Below, piece by piece: positions 4,390-11,164 of a stretch of 11,164 nucleotides of DNA. A program made the position numbers and the translations under genes. The stretch lies in NCBI GenBank assembly GCA_023140035.1, contig JAGLML010000026.1:1-11164 (forward strand), written 5' to 3'. The notes beneath the pieces are model-generated. The model did no database searches and was not told the DNA's origin. It saw only the letters and a program-made list of their open reading frames with translations. This DNA is from Thermoplasmatales archaeon. GTDB lineage: Archaea > Thermoplasmatota > E2 > DHVEG-1. The stretch's first letter is position 1; each line of letters opens with the position of its first letter.

Positions 4390-6942
4390 CCATGTATTGA
4401 TGAATAGATTGTTTTTCGGCATTGTCACTGTTAATGGATCTGACCAAACGCTTTCGGCACCATAGATGTCTTTTGCTTTCACTTTCACATAATACGTATC
4501 ATCGGCTGACCACGCATGGGATGTGGAAATTGGCGTTCCAGATGGGTAATAACTACCACCGTTGTCATCCCATTGATCAACGACGTTGTCTCCATCCCAG
4601 TCCCAGCCGTACTCTAACTTATCACCGTTAGGGTCAGTTGTACTTGTAGAATAGGGATACGATGTTCCAGTCTGACCTTGTGTTTCACCTGATGGTGTGG
4701 CTGGTTTGCTTGGCGCTGTAGTAGTAATAACAACTGTTAATGCAGGTGAGAAAGCACTTTGCCCCCCATACACATCCTCGGCCTTTACTTTCACATTAAA
4801 CGTACCAGTGGCTCCCCATGAATGAGATGTGGAAATCGGTGTTCCAGACGAGTAATAACTACCACCGTTGTCATCCCATTGATCAACGACGTTGTCTCCA
4901 TCCCAGTCCCAACCATACTTTACCTTATCGCTACTAGGATCAGTTGTACTGGTTATATATGTGTACGTCGTTCCAGCAACACCTGAGGCAGGTCCAGATG
5001 GCTGAGAAGGCGTATTTGGTGGGAGATTCATGCCCATTGAAGGATCTCCATACAAGTTGAAGTCATACATGTTGGCATTATCCCACCAGCCGTTCCATGG
5101 ATAATTATTGTAGACATACAGCTTGGCATTATACAATGCCGTACCGCAATCCTGACCGCCATTTGCGATTCTATCAACGAAATCATAGCTTATCGTTCCA
5201 TGTCCTCCATGAGAGGGTTGTGTCCATCCCATGCTTCCCCATGAGATTCGGGTGGCTCCAACAAATGCAGATGCACCTTGTATCAAGAGTGATGCACCAA
5301 GGTTGTTCGATGTCTCCGGATGGGCAACGTAACAACTGGCTGCAAAGACAATTGGAGGTTTTTGATTCCAACTAGAGGCGGGATCTGTATTTTGTATCAT
5401 AATGGGCCATGTCATTTCAGCTGCTTCTGGGACGCCGTCACCGTCATCCGAGGACCATACCTTTTGGCTGGCAGATGTATACAAGCCATGGGCAGCCCAG
5501 TCCACAATTCCCCAACCAGTTGTACTACCCCATTGAGCTATAATGTTTGCATTGGTTAGAGGAAATGTACAAGCATAGGTGCATGGAGCAAGTCCGGCTT
5601 GTTCATACATGGTCGTACAGGAAAACCCTGTAAGGAGATTAGTCCGTATTTGCTCCCCAACTTCGGCTCCGTCCCATCTTGGATTGCCAGAATAGTCTTC
5701 GTTATTGTAACTATAGACCGCCCCAAGTAACATCGCATTTTTCTTCCAACCCGTATAAGCGGTTTGTTCAAAGTTTTGAATCTTTGTACATATGTTTGTA
5801 ACCGTAGTTCCAGTGTCTATGGGTATTCTCCCTACCCATACCTCAGGAGTAAAGTCAACGTTATCTTGTCCTCGTTCACCATACCAACCGTCGCCATCGC
5901 TATCCCAATTACCAGTGAGATCGGCATAGTAATAATCGGTTGGTACATCATGTTGACCATCAGGAATGTGAGACGTGTATGTAGGATCGGGCCAACACGT
6001 TCTCATCGGAATAGTAGAATGACTTCCAACAATCAACACGTACTTTATACCCCATGATGCATAGTTAGCAACCAAGAAATCTCTGATACTCTTCTGCGTA
6101 TCAGTAGCAGGATAATTTGTCGTAATCCAAGACACTGTCACAATGTTTACAGAATAACCTAGGCTTGTTTTCCAAGTTTGAAAGCCGGAAAGAGAGCCAA
6201 CCAGAGAACTCGTTGTAATGATCACATAGTCATAGGCTTGTCCCTTTGTTGGAACGGATGTAGACCGGTATAAATGGGCTATATCTGCATAGTTTACGAT
6301 GCACTCTGAAGCAACATCATCCATTATTGTATCCGCTAACAATTCATCAGATACTTCTTCAACAATCTTATAGCTTATACGAAGAGTAATGCTGTTATGC
6401 AACACCAGTTTATCATCGGCAGGATAGTAAGAAAACGGTGAAAAACGTATCATTGCAAGATAATATTTTCTCATTTGGCTCATACCAATGTACTCATAAA
6501 CTTTTGCTGGATATGTACCTGTTGATGAGTATATCCCTGTATTTACTTCCCAATCTACCTCTGTATTTTCATCACCGAAAACCGGTGGAGCCGATCTGAT
6601 ATTATAACTTCCAGCTATCTCTTCACATTTTTCGTTGAGTAAATTGACTGAAATCACTTCACATCCTGGGGGTAGTCCAACGAAAAATGTTTTAGATGGA
6701 AGCATTGGCTCACCAGGAATGAGAGTGGATCCAAAATCCATCATATTTATCTCTGAATGACCAGAGTCGAGATTGTCAATTTCATATTCCCCTGCAGTAA
6801 ATGTAATAATAATAGACTCATCTAACGAATTTCCGGATACCTTGTTATTTATTTCCCTACTTTTCATAGTCCCAGCCACTGGCAAAACAGCGGTAGCAAT
6901 CAACAGCGTACAGATTAAAATACCTACAATCTTCTTTATCAT
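4324..6942 (-). CDS. Secreted gingipain-type cysteine peptidase (family C25) with two PKD-like domains
   Basis: An 872-residue extracellular endopeptidase. Residues 1-24 are a signal peptide (KK, hydrophobic core, PVAG). Residues up to about 230 resemble the C25 propeptide (FGSTLIPGEPMLPSKT, FFVGLPPG). The catalytic domain covers about 235-640 with the His in IVDWAAHG (H485) and the Cys in VFAASCYV (C537), ending in FNLYGDPS. Acidic turns DSDGDGWYG and SSDDGDGVPEA look calcium binding. Two PKD/Ig-like repeats follow (about 641-740 and 743-840), each with WDWDGDNVVDQWDDNGG. The last 21 residues form a tail shared with the M14 protein in this window. ATG 6942 is chosen because GGGAGG lies seven bases before it; the TTG 15 bases upstream is part of that site's region. 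Family members often cut after Arg or Lys, but the specificity of this one is unknown. It is divergent from the 7191 gene. Confidence 0.93.
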   Translation of the reverse strand: MIKKIVGILICTLLIATAVLPVAGTMKSREINNKVSGNSLDESIIITFTAGEYEIDNLDSGHSEINMMDFGSTLIPGEPMLPSKTFFVGLPPGCEVISVNLLNEKCEEIAGSYNIRSAPPVFGDENTEVDWEVNTGIYSSTGTYPAKVYEYIGMSQMRKYYLAMIRFSPFSYYPADDKLVLHNSITLRISYKIVEEVSDELLADTIMDDVASECIVNYADIAHLYRSTSVPTKGQAYDYVIITTSSLVGSLSGFQTWKTSLGYSVNIVTVSWITTNYPATDTQKSIRDFLVANYASWGIKYVLIVGSHSTIPMRTCWPDPTYTSHIPDGQHDVPTDYYYADLTGNWDSDGDGWYGERGQDNVDFTPEVWVGRIPIDTGTTVTNICTKIQNFEQTAYTGWKKNAMLLGAVYSYNNEDYSGNPRWDGAEVGEQIRTNLLTGFSCTTMYEQAGLAPCTYACTFPLTNANIIAQWGSTTGWGIVDWAAHGLYTSASQKVWSSDDGDGVPEAAEMTWPIMIQNTDPASSWNQKPPIVFAASCYVAHPETSNNLGASLLIQGASAFVGATRISWGSMGWTQPSHGGHGTISYDFVDRIANGGQDCGTALYNAKLYVYNNYPWNGWWDNANMYDFNLYGDPSMGMNLPPNTPSQPSGPASGVAGTTYTYITSTTDPSSDKVKYGWDWDGDNVVDQWDDNGGSYYSSGTPISTSHSWGATGTFNVKVKAEDVYGGQSAFSPALTVVITTTAPSKPATPSGETQGQTGTSYPYSTSTTDPNGDKLEYGWDWDGDNVVDQWDDNGGSYYPSGTPISTSHAWSADDTYYVKVKAKDIYGAESVWSDPLTVTMPKNNLFINTWFLWFLERFPRAFPILRNLCGL
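4546..4911 (-). repeat. Tandem PKD-domain duplication with a 60-bp perfect repeat
   Basis: Bases 4546-4605 and 4852-4911 are identical over 60 positions, spaced 306 bases apart, which is 102 codons and one domain length. Flanking sequence of the two domain copies is clearly related but diverged. The perfect block encodes the acidic segment around WDWDGDNVVDQWDDNGG. The contrast points to recent duplication with local gene conversion, or to strong constraint. Confidence 0.9.
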
Positions 6943-6990
6943 TTTTTTTCCTCCCAAAATATAAATGTATAGAATTACAATACTTTGATT

Positions 6991-6999
6991 TTATTTAAA
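6991..6999 (-). promoter_or_regulatory. TATA box of the C25 peptidase gene
   Basis: The minus strand reads AAAGAAAAC followed by GTTTAAATAA, a BRE-like plus TATA element. The start would be near 6969, giving a leader of about 27 bases that includes TTGGGAGG. Confidence 0.5.
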
Positions 7000-7109
7000 C
7001 GTTTTCTTTACAAATTCATCTACTGAGACATTTGACACGCTGTTATATGGATTTCACTTCTACAACATTTACTATGACCCTATTCTTCTCTTATGAAATA
7101 AAAGTTCAA

Positions 7110-7127
7110 TCACGATTGTTTCACGAT
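7110..7127. promoter_or_regulatory. Direct repeat TCACGAT, candidate operator
   Basis: TCACGAT occurs at 7110-7116 and again at 7121-7127, start-to-start 11 bases, about one helix turn. The pair ends 18 bases before the TATA box of the 7191 gene, where archaeal activators commonly bind, and lies between two divergent secreted-protein genes. Binding by a regulator is inference. Confidence 0.35.
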
Positions 7128-7145
7128 ATATTATTCATTCGATAG

Positions 7146-7154
7146 ATTTAAATA
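7146..7154 (+). promoter_or_regulatory. TATA box of the 7191 secreted-protein gene
   Basis: ATTTAAATA is 36-44 bases before the ATG at 7191. The expected start near 7174 gives a short leader containing GGTGG five bases or so before the start codon. Confidence 0.5.
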
Positions 7155-7190
7155 GACATTTTTATAATTAACAATACATGGTGGATAAAT

Positions 7191-8054
7191 ATGAAGACTA
7201 AAATCCTAGGAATTATGGTTTGTATGCTAGTGATGTTGAGTGTTGCAGCTGTAGCTGGACCTACTAAGATTAAACAGATATCGAACGAAACTACTTCTTT
7301 TGATGATGATGTCCCTACTTGGAATGATGGTGATAGTTGGACATACACAATAAATAATTTTACTGTAGATTACGACGTAAGTGGCCAAAGAATGTTTATG
7401 GATGGAAAAATAGATGATTTTGAATGGACTGTCGATGGCACGAGCGGGAGTACCTACGAGGTAGATTTTAAAGGTAAACTCACTGCAGATTATGAAATTT
7501 ATCTTTCTTCACCATCTATGACATTATGGGTTACAGGCACATTTAAACCTGCATTAACTCGTATTACAGGAACCATTACTTTTACCAAATCTGATTTAGA
7601 AATTGAAGATGTTTCTGCTGAAATAAAAGGCATCACCATGGCAAAAATTTCCCCAATCCCTATACCACTTCCAATTCCGTTTAAATTGACCCTAAATGGT
7701 GATTTGAGTACTGTTTTTCCTATCTTTGATTTTCCATTATCCACACTGAAAACCTGGTCACTACCGGATATCGATATAGAAATGAACGTACAAATGGGCG
7801 GGATCTTTGGGCTTATCAAGATACCTGTGACATTTCAAACCCATTATTCATGGATGCCCCTTGCGTTTTGGTGCTGGAGTAAAGAAAGTATTACTGTTGA
7901 AGCGGGGCCCTTTGATGCATGGAGGATCTCATCGATAATTGGTGGTTTCTTTGAATATTATTATGCACCATCTGTTGGAAACCTCGTCAAGATCGATGCC
8001 ACTATGCCAAACGGCAATATTCATGGAGAGTTGAAATCCACAAATCGCATATAA
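7191..8054 (+). CDS. Secreted beta-rich protein of unknown function
   Basis: The 287-residue product starts with a signal peptide (residues 1-23: MKTK, hydrophobic core, AAVAG). The mature part opens with DVPTWNDGDSWTYTI (40-54), a motif I associate with secreted proteins of euryarchaea and Thermoplasmatota. It is rich in beta-strand patterns and has an odd proline-alternating stretch SPIPIPLPIPF (154-164). The segment EAGPFDAWRISSI (237-249) and the ending YYAPSVGNLVKIDA (257-270) also recur, as I recall, in such proteins. It has one Asn-Glu-Thr and one Asn-Phe-Thr potential glycosylation site near the N-terminus. It lacks the C-terminal tail of its peptidase neighbours, so it is probably released or held otherwise. 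The start is supported by GGTGG and the TATA box. No enzymatic residues are recognisable; a role as lipoprotein-like or surface accessory protein is a guess. Confidence 0.8.
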   Translation: MKTKILGIMVCMLVMLSVAAVAGPTKIKQISNETTSFDDDVPTWNDGDSWTYTINNFTVDYDVSGQRMFMDGKIDDFEWTVDGTSGSTYEVDFKGKLTADYEIYLSSPSMTLWVTGTFKPALTRITGTITFTKSDLEIEDVSAEIKGITMAKISPIPIPLPIPFKLTLNGDLSTVFPIFDFPLSTLKTWSLPDIDIEMNVQMGGIFGLIKIPVTFQTHYSWMPLAFWCWSKESITVEAGPFDAWRISSIIGGFFEYYYAPSVGNLVKIDATMPNGNIHGELKSTNRI

Positions 8055-8081
8055 AAACGTACCACATTGATAATCCCTGAA

Positions 8082-8112
8082 GATGAAACACTCGCGTCTC
8101 ATCAATTTTATT
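8082..8112 (+). terminator. Weak hairpin and T-rich stretch after the 7191 gene
   Basis: GATGA (8082-8086) pairs with TCATC (8099-8103), with AC/GT continuing the stem after one mismatch. AATTTTATTTATT follows. The position 28 bases after the stop fits termination, but the stem is short. Confidence 0.3.
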
Positions 8113-8167
8113 TATTGGAGATACAAAACAGCAAATATTAATAGCTATCTTTCAGATTAATAATTAG

Positions 8168-8266
8168 GAGGACAATAACTCGTCAGCAACCCTCTTAGAC
8201 TGTAAAACTGTTGAGGAATTTGTTCTTCTAGGCGATCCAAGTTTGCAGATCGGAGGATATTCCTAG
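8168..8266 (+). pseudogene. Remnant: C-terminal end of a C25 peptidase gene
   Basis: An open stretch between in-frame stops at 8165-8167 and 8264-8266 has no ATG, GTG or TTG at a usable place. It encodes DCKTVEEFVLLGDPSLQIGGYS, clearest from 8198 on. The pattern LLGDPSLxIGGY is the usual end of gingipain-type catalytic domains; the intact gene here has FNLYGDPSMGMN at the same place. No upstream part of the peptidase is found in other frames from 8055 to 8167. The simplest reading is a deletion that removed nearly all of a former C25 gene next to the M14 gene, leaving about 30 codons. An AGGAGG at 8166-8171 is probably coincidental. Confidence 0.6.
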
Positions 8267-8293
8267 ATTAGGAGAAATATTTATTACAACGAA

Positions 8294-8305
8294 GTATATA
8301 TATAC
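8294..8305 (+). promoter_or_regulatory. TATA box of the M14 peptidase gene
   Basis: GTATATATATAC is a 12-base palindrome with a strong TATA core. The start would be near 8326, about 18 bases before the chosen ATG at 8344. Confidence 0.5.
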
Positions 8306-8343
8306 AATATTTAGTATAATAAAAATGTTGTGAGATGATAAAT

Positions 8344-10710
8344 ATGAAAAGCAAACTAATTTGCATTTTGGTTTTTACGTTGTTGGTAACTACTTCTTTA
8401 TCAGCGACTGGGAGCGAGAGAGGTTCATCTGAACTAACAATTGTAGATGAATCTAGCTGCAATCCATTTTTTACTAACGTTTTAGCAAGAATTGATACAA
8501 CAGACGAAGATGTCTTAATTCCACGAGGTGTAGAGATAGCAGGAGGCAGACCAGGTGAATGGATTGATATTATTATTCCTTGGATCAGACTAAACGAACT
8601 TTCAAACTCAAATATTGATTATTCTGTTCTTATTTGGGATGTAGATGCTTATAGCCAAACTGTTGCAGGTCAGTATCATACACTTGCTGAGATTGAGAAC
8701 ATTCTTCAAAACATAGCTAACAATTATCCTAACATTACAAGTCTTTACAGCATCGGAACAACTTATGAAGGGCGCGACATTTGGTGCTTAGAAATTACTG
8801 ACAATCCCGGCGTTGATGAAGGAGAGCCAGGCATTTTTTTTATGGGACTACACCATGCTCGCGAATGGCCAACGGTTGAGATTTGCCTCCATATTGCAGA
8901 TGAGCTCACATCAAAATATGGGTCGGACCCCGATATTACCGATGTTGTAAACAACCGGCGTTTATGGCTTGTTACTTGTGTTAATCCTGATGGTTACTAT
9001 TATTGCCATGATCTGGGTAATGACTGGCGGAAGAACCGGAATTATTTCCCAGAGTTTGGTACGTATGGTGTTGATAATAACCGGAATTATGGTGGCTCAA
9101 GCAATGGAGATCCCTGGGGAGCTTGGGGATCGATTGGTCCGGGTTCTGTGACTCATAACTCTGATTACAGTACCTATTGTGGCCCTAGACCTGAGTCTGA
9201 GCTTGAAACACAAGCGATACGTGATGTATTTCTTCAGAATAACATATGTGCCACCATTACGTGGCACACCCATGGTCAGCTTGTCATGTGGCCGTGGAGT
9301 TACACTCCTAGCTCTGCCCCTGATGTTACTTATATGTCTCAAGTTGGACAGCAGATTGCTTCGCGAATAACACGCCAAAGCGGATCAGGAACATATACAC
9401 CCCAACAAAGTTGCACCCTATATGGCACCACAGGAGATACAACAGACTGGGCATATGGATATAGTCATTATATCCAGGGGCGAACAACCTTTGCATATAC
9501 CATTGAGGCGTGTTCTTCATACCATCCATCTGCGAGTTATCTTGATCAGATTTGTGCTGAAAACTTTGATGGTGCATTATATCTCCTTGAAGAAGCTGAA
9601 AATATCCGAGACACAGTAGTACCAAGAGTGATACCTCCCGTTATCGATGAAATGACTACAGATCCAGATGGGAACTATACGATCTCTTGGGAGGAACAAA
9701 ACCCTGATGCAGAACCGGATTACTTTCAACTTGATGAGCTGACTGACATATCCCTTGTTACTGATGACGCTGAATCTGGTTCAGATTCATGGACACTCGA
9801 TGGATTCTCACTTTCGACATCAAGGTCCCATTCGTCTAGTCATAGTTACAAATCCCGCCATAATCACGAGGATGTTTCTTCTATGACCACAGTTACTCCA
9901 TTACCAGTTACATCTGGAATGAAATTATCATTCTGGTGCTGGTATAACATCGAATTAGAATGGGACTATGCCATCGTTGAAGTAAGCCGAGATGGAAGAT
10001 ACTATGAAATTCTTGATACATTCACTGGCTCATCAGGTGGATGGTCCTACGAGGAATATACTTTAGATGACTATATTGGCGAATCTATCTTCGTACGTTT
10101 CCGATATACGACTGATCAAAATACCCAAGAGGAAGGATTCTATGTTGATGATATTTCACCCTTAGCCGATTTCGTTTCAATAACAACCCTTTCAAACACT
10201 ATCATGGATCCCTATTACGAGGTGAATGGCAAGTCTGAGGGAACATACTATTATCGAGTAAAAGGTTATAACGCTGAACATGGCTGGGGAGATTTCAGTA
10301 CGCTTGAAGATATGGAAGTCAGCATTATTGAAAATGATCCACCAAATATCCCAAATATAACTGGTCCCACCAGTGGAAACATAGGAACAGCATATGATTA
10401 TACCTTTGTGACAACTGATCCAAATGGTGACAATATCTCTTATTACATCGAGTGGGGTGATGGATCTATAGAAGAATGGGTTGGACTCTATGTCTCTGGT
10501 GAAGAAGTTATCCTTAATCACACCTGGGATGAAAAGGGCCCCTATGTAATCAGAGCAAAAGCCAAAGATGTATTTGATGAAGAGAGTAACTGGGGGACAC
10601 TTGAAGTAACCATGCCAAGAAACAAGATATTGGTTAACTCATTGTTCCTAAAGTTTTTAGAGCGATTCCCTAGGGCTTTTCCAATCCTTAGAAACCTACT
10701 TGGACTATAA
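8344..10710 (+). CDS. Secreted M14 zinc carboxypeptidase with jelly-roll and PKD-like domains
   Basis: A 788-residue extracellular metallocarboxypeptidase that should remove C-terminal residues from peptides. The signal peptide is at residues 1-22 (MKSKLICILVF...). The M14 domain covers about 110-420 with all expected residues: zinc ligands H171 and E174 in LHHAREW, H308 in TWHTHGQ; substrate-binding N231 and R232 in WRKNRN; NPDGYYY at 214-220; Y371 in DWAYG; catalytic E388 in YTIEACSS. Residues about 470-610 look like a jelly-roll/MAM-type domain (DDAESGSDSWTLDGFS, then FYVDDISPL). A PKD/Ig-like domain covers 666-757, and the shared tail is at 768-788. ATG 8344 is preferred to ATG 8335: the signal peptide then begins with MKSK, and the upstream AGATGATAA parallels GGTGGATAA before the 7191 gene. 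It likely acts with the C25 endopeptidase on external protein. Confidence 0.93.
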   Translation: MKSKLICILVFTLLVTTSLSATGSERGSSELTIVDESSCNPFFTNVLARIDTTDEDVLIPRGVEIAGGRPGEWIDIIIPWIRLNELSNSNIDYSVLIWDVDAYSQTVAGQYHTLAEIENILQNIANNYPNITSLYSIGTTYEGRDIWCLEITDNPGVDEGEPGIFFMGLHHAREWPTVEICLHIADELTSKYGSDPDITDVVNNRRLWLVTCVNPDGYYYCHDLGNDWRKNRNYFPEFGTYGVDNNRNYGGSSNGDPWGAWGSIGPGSVTHNSDYSTYCGPRPESELETQAIRDVFLQNNICATITWHTHGQLVMWPWSYTPSSAPDVTYMSQVGQQIASRITRQSGSGTYTPQQSCTLYGTTGDTTDWAYGYSHYIQGRTTFAYTIEACSSYHPSASYLDQICAENFDGALYLLEEAENIRDTVVPRVIPPVIDEMTTDPDGNYTISWEEQNPDAEPDYFQLDELTDISLVTDDAESGSDSWTLDGFSLSTSRSHSSSHSYKSRHNHEDVSSMTTVTPLPVTSGMKLSFWCWYNIELEWDYAIVEVSRDGRYYEILDTFTGSSGGWSYEEYTLDDYIGESIFVRFRYTTDQNTQEEGFYVDDISPLADFVSITTLSNTIMDPYYEVNGKSEGTYYYRVKGYNAEHGWGDFSTLEDMEVSIIENDPPNIPNITGPTSGNIGTAYDYTFVTTDPNGDNISYYIEWGDGSIEEWVGLYVSGEEVILNHTWDEKGPYVIRAKAKDVFDEESNWGTLEVTMPRNKILVNSLFLKFLERFPRAFPILRNLLGL
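10645..10710 (+). other. C-terminal tail FLxFLERFPRAFPILRNLxGL (M14 copy)
   Basis: The last 21 codons plus stop give FLKFLERFPRAFPILRNLLGL minus the variable positions. Six of the fourteen codons for FLERFPRAFPILRN differ from the C25 copy, all synonymously, which shows selection on the peptide itself. The tail is preceded by MPRNK, matching MPKNN in the other protein. Confidence 0.6.
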
Positions 10711-10749
10711 GTTTTCACTGAAAACGCATACACTCGTTTTCTTCTTTTT
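10711..10749 (+). terminator. Hairpin and T-rich terminator after the M14 gene
   Basis: GTTTTC (10711-10716) and GAAAAC (10720-10725) form a perfect 6-bp stem with a three-base loop immediately after the stop. CGTTTTCTTCTTTTTC follows at 10734-10749. It separates this gene from the convergent stress-protein gene, whose stop is at 10757-10759. Confidence 0.5.
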
Positions 10750-10756
10750 CTAAAAA

Positions 10757-11164
10757 CTAATTAATAAACAATATCGAATATCTACATTTTTCTGCCATTT
10801 TTCTTTTAACACTTTTTATTGGTAAACCTAGCGTCTTTTTCTTCTTCTGCTCTCTTCCTATTATAACAAGTTTTGCTCCAAAATCTTCAGCAGCTTTAGC
10901 CGCTTCTTTCTCCAAGATACCTCTTACCAACCGTACATCTATCCCTTTTTTATGCATATCAGAAACAAATTGTTTTCCTCTATCAGTCAAAGTTTTTTCA
11001 GGTTTTTTTTCTGATCTCCTACCCATTTCGTCTACTTCAACAGTATCTTGTGTATCAACTACATATAGCATATTTAAACCCCATCCTAGGAGTTTAGAAA
11101 GCTTAACACTAACCTCTGGTACCCTTTGATTTGGAGCAAGATTGGAACAAACCGCAAGTATGGA
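10757..11164 (-). CDS. Universal stress protein-like (UspA) domain, 5' end missing
   Basis: The frame continues to the right edge without a stop, so the ATG at 11071 is internal and the start is outside. The 135 visible residues begin with ILAVCSNLAPNQRVPEVSVKLSKLLG, the first strand and helix of a Usp fold. They continue with LNMLYVVDT, a charged loop (GRRSEKKPEKTLTDRGKQF), GIDVRLVRGILEKEAAKAAEDFGAK and LVIIGREQ, and finish with the final strand SILFIN. The usual ATP-loop pattern G-2x-G-9x-G(S/T) after that last glycine is not present; the loop is lysine-rich (REQKKKKTLGLPIKSVKRK). ATP binding is therefore doubtful. The role is unknown beyond the general stress association of the family. Confidence 0.75.
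   Translation of the reverse strand, partial: SILAVCSNLAPNQRVPEVSVKLSKLLGWGLNMLYVVDTQDTVEVDEMGRRSEKKPEKTLTDRGKQFVSDMHKKGIDVRLVRGILEKEAAKAAEDFGAKLVIIGREQKKKKTLGLPIKSVKRKMAEKCRYSILFIN

Noticed and set aside
5097..5375. Plus-strand reading frames across the C25 gene (for example 5097-5375, 5320-5559, 5764-6057)
   Set aside because: They lie opposite a well-supported peptidase gene, have no plausible domains, and their composition is that of complementary-strand shadows.
7499..7819. Minus-strand 106-codon frame inside the secreted-protein gene
   Set aside because: Shadow of the gene at 7191-8054; no ribosome binding site, promoter or recognisable motif.
8055..8141. In-frame continuation after the stop of the 7191 gene (28 further codons)
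   Set aside because: It would require stop-codon readthrough; the extension is polar, resembles nothing, and no readthrough context is visible.
8294..8305. GTATATATATAC palindrome as a regulator site
   Set aside because: It is explained by the TATA box at the expected distance from the M14 start; alternating AT sequence is palindromic by nature.
9326..9625. Minus-strand frames of 93-99 codons inside the M14 gene
   Set aside because: The plus-strand frame carries all catalytic residues of the M14 family here; the opposite frames have no coherent features.

Overview
The window looks like a piece of an AT-rich archaeal chromosome, probably from a sediment-type euryarchaeote or Thermoplasmatota relative. 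I infer this from several signs. There is an archaeal-type radical SAM/HhH protein (COG1031 family). TATA-like boxes sit about 25-45 bases before several starts, and GGAGG/GGTG-type ribosome binding sites are present. Two large secreted peptidases of families typical of protein-degrading archaea are also encoded. No rRNA, tRNA, CRISPR array, transposase or integrase was seen.

Layout. 1-1266: the 3' part of a radical SAM/helix-hairpin-helix protein, followed by a small single-domain RNase III. 1267-2210: a gene-poor stretch with a strong 10+4 bp stem-loop behind a TATA-like box, other interlocking complementary segments, and a probable 35-residue membrane microprotein on the minus strand. 2211-4173: a two-CBS-domain protein on the plus strand, then on the minus strand an unrecognised 188-residue protein and a two-gene unit (four-helix membrane protein followed by a flavodoxin-like protein). 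4324-10710: a secretion/proteolysis region with a gingipain-type (C25) cysteine peptidase on the minus strand, a secreted beta-rich protein on the plus strand, a fragment that looks like the 3' end of another C25 peptidase gene, and a secreted M14 zinc carboxypeptidase. 10757-11164: a universal-stress-protein-like gene entering from the right edge.

How the parts fit. The C25 endopeptidase and the M14 carboxypeptidase both have signal peptides and complete catalytic residues. Both end in a homologous Ig/PKD-like domain followed by a nearly identical 21-residue C-terminal tail (core FLERFPRAFPILRN). An endopeptidase plus an exopeptidase with the same terminal tag suggests an extracellular protein-degradation set that is delivered, anchored or processed by one common machinery. 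Within the tail, 6 of 14 core codons differ only synonymously, so the protein sequence is what is conserved. No candidate sortase or secretion machinery is encoded in this window. I regard this tail as the best candidate for an under-described system here. The structured intergenic region at 1370-1660 is the second.
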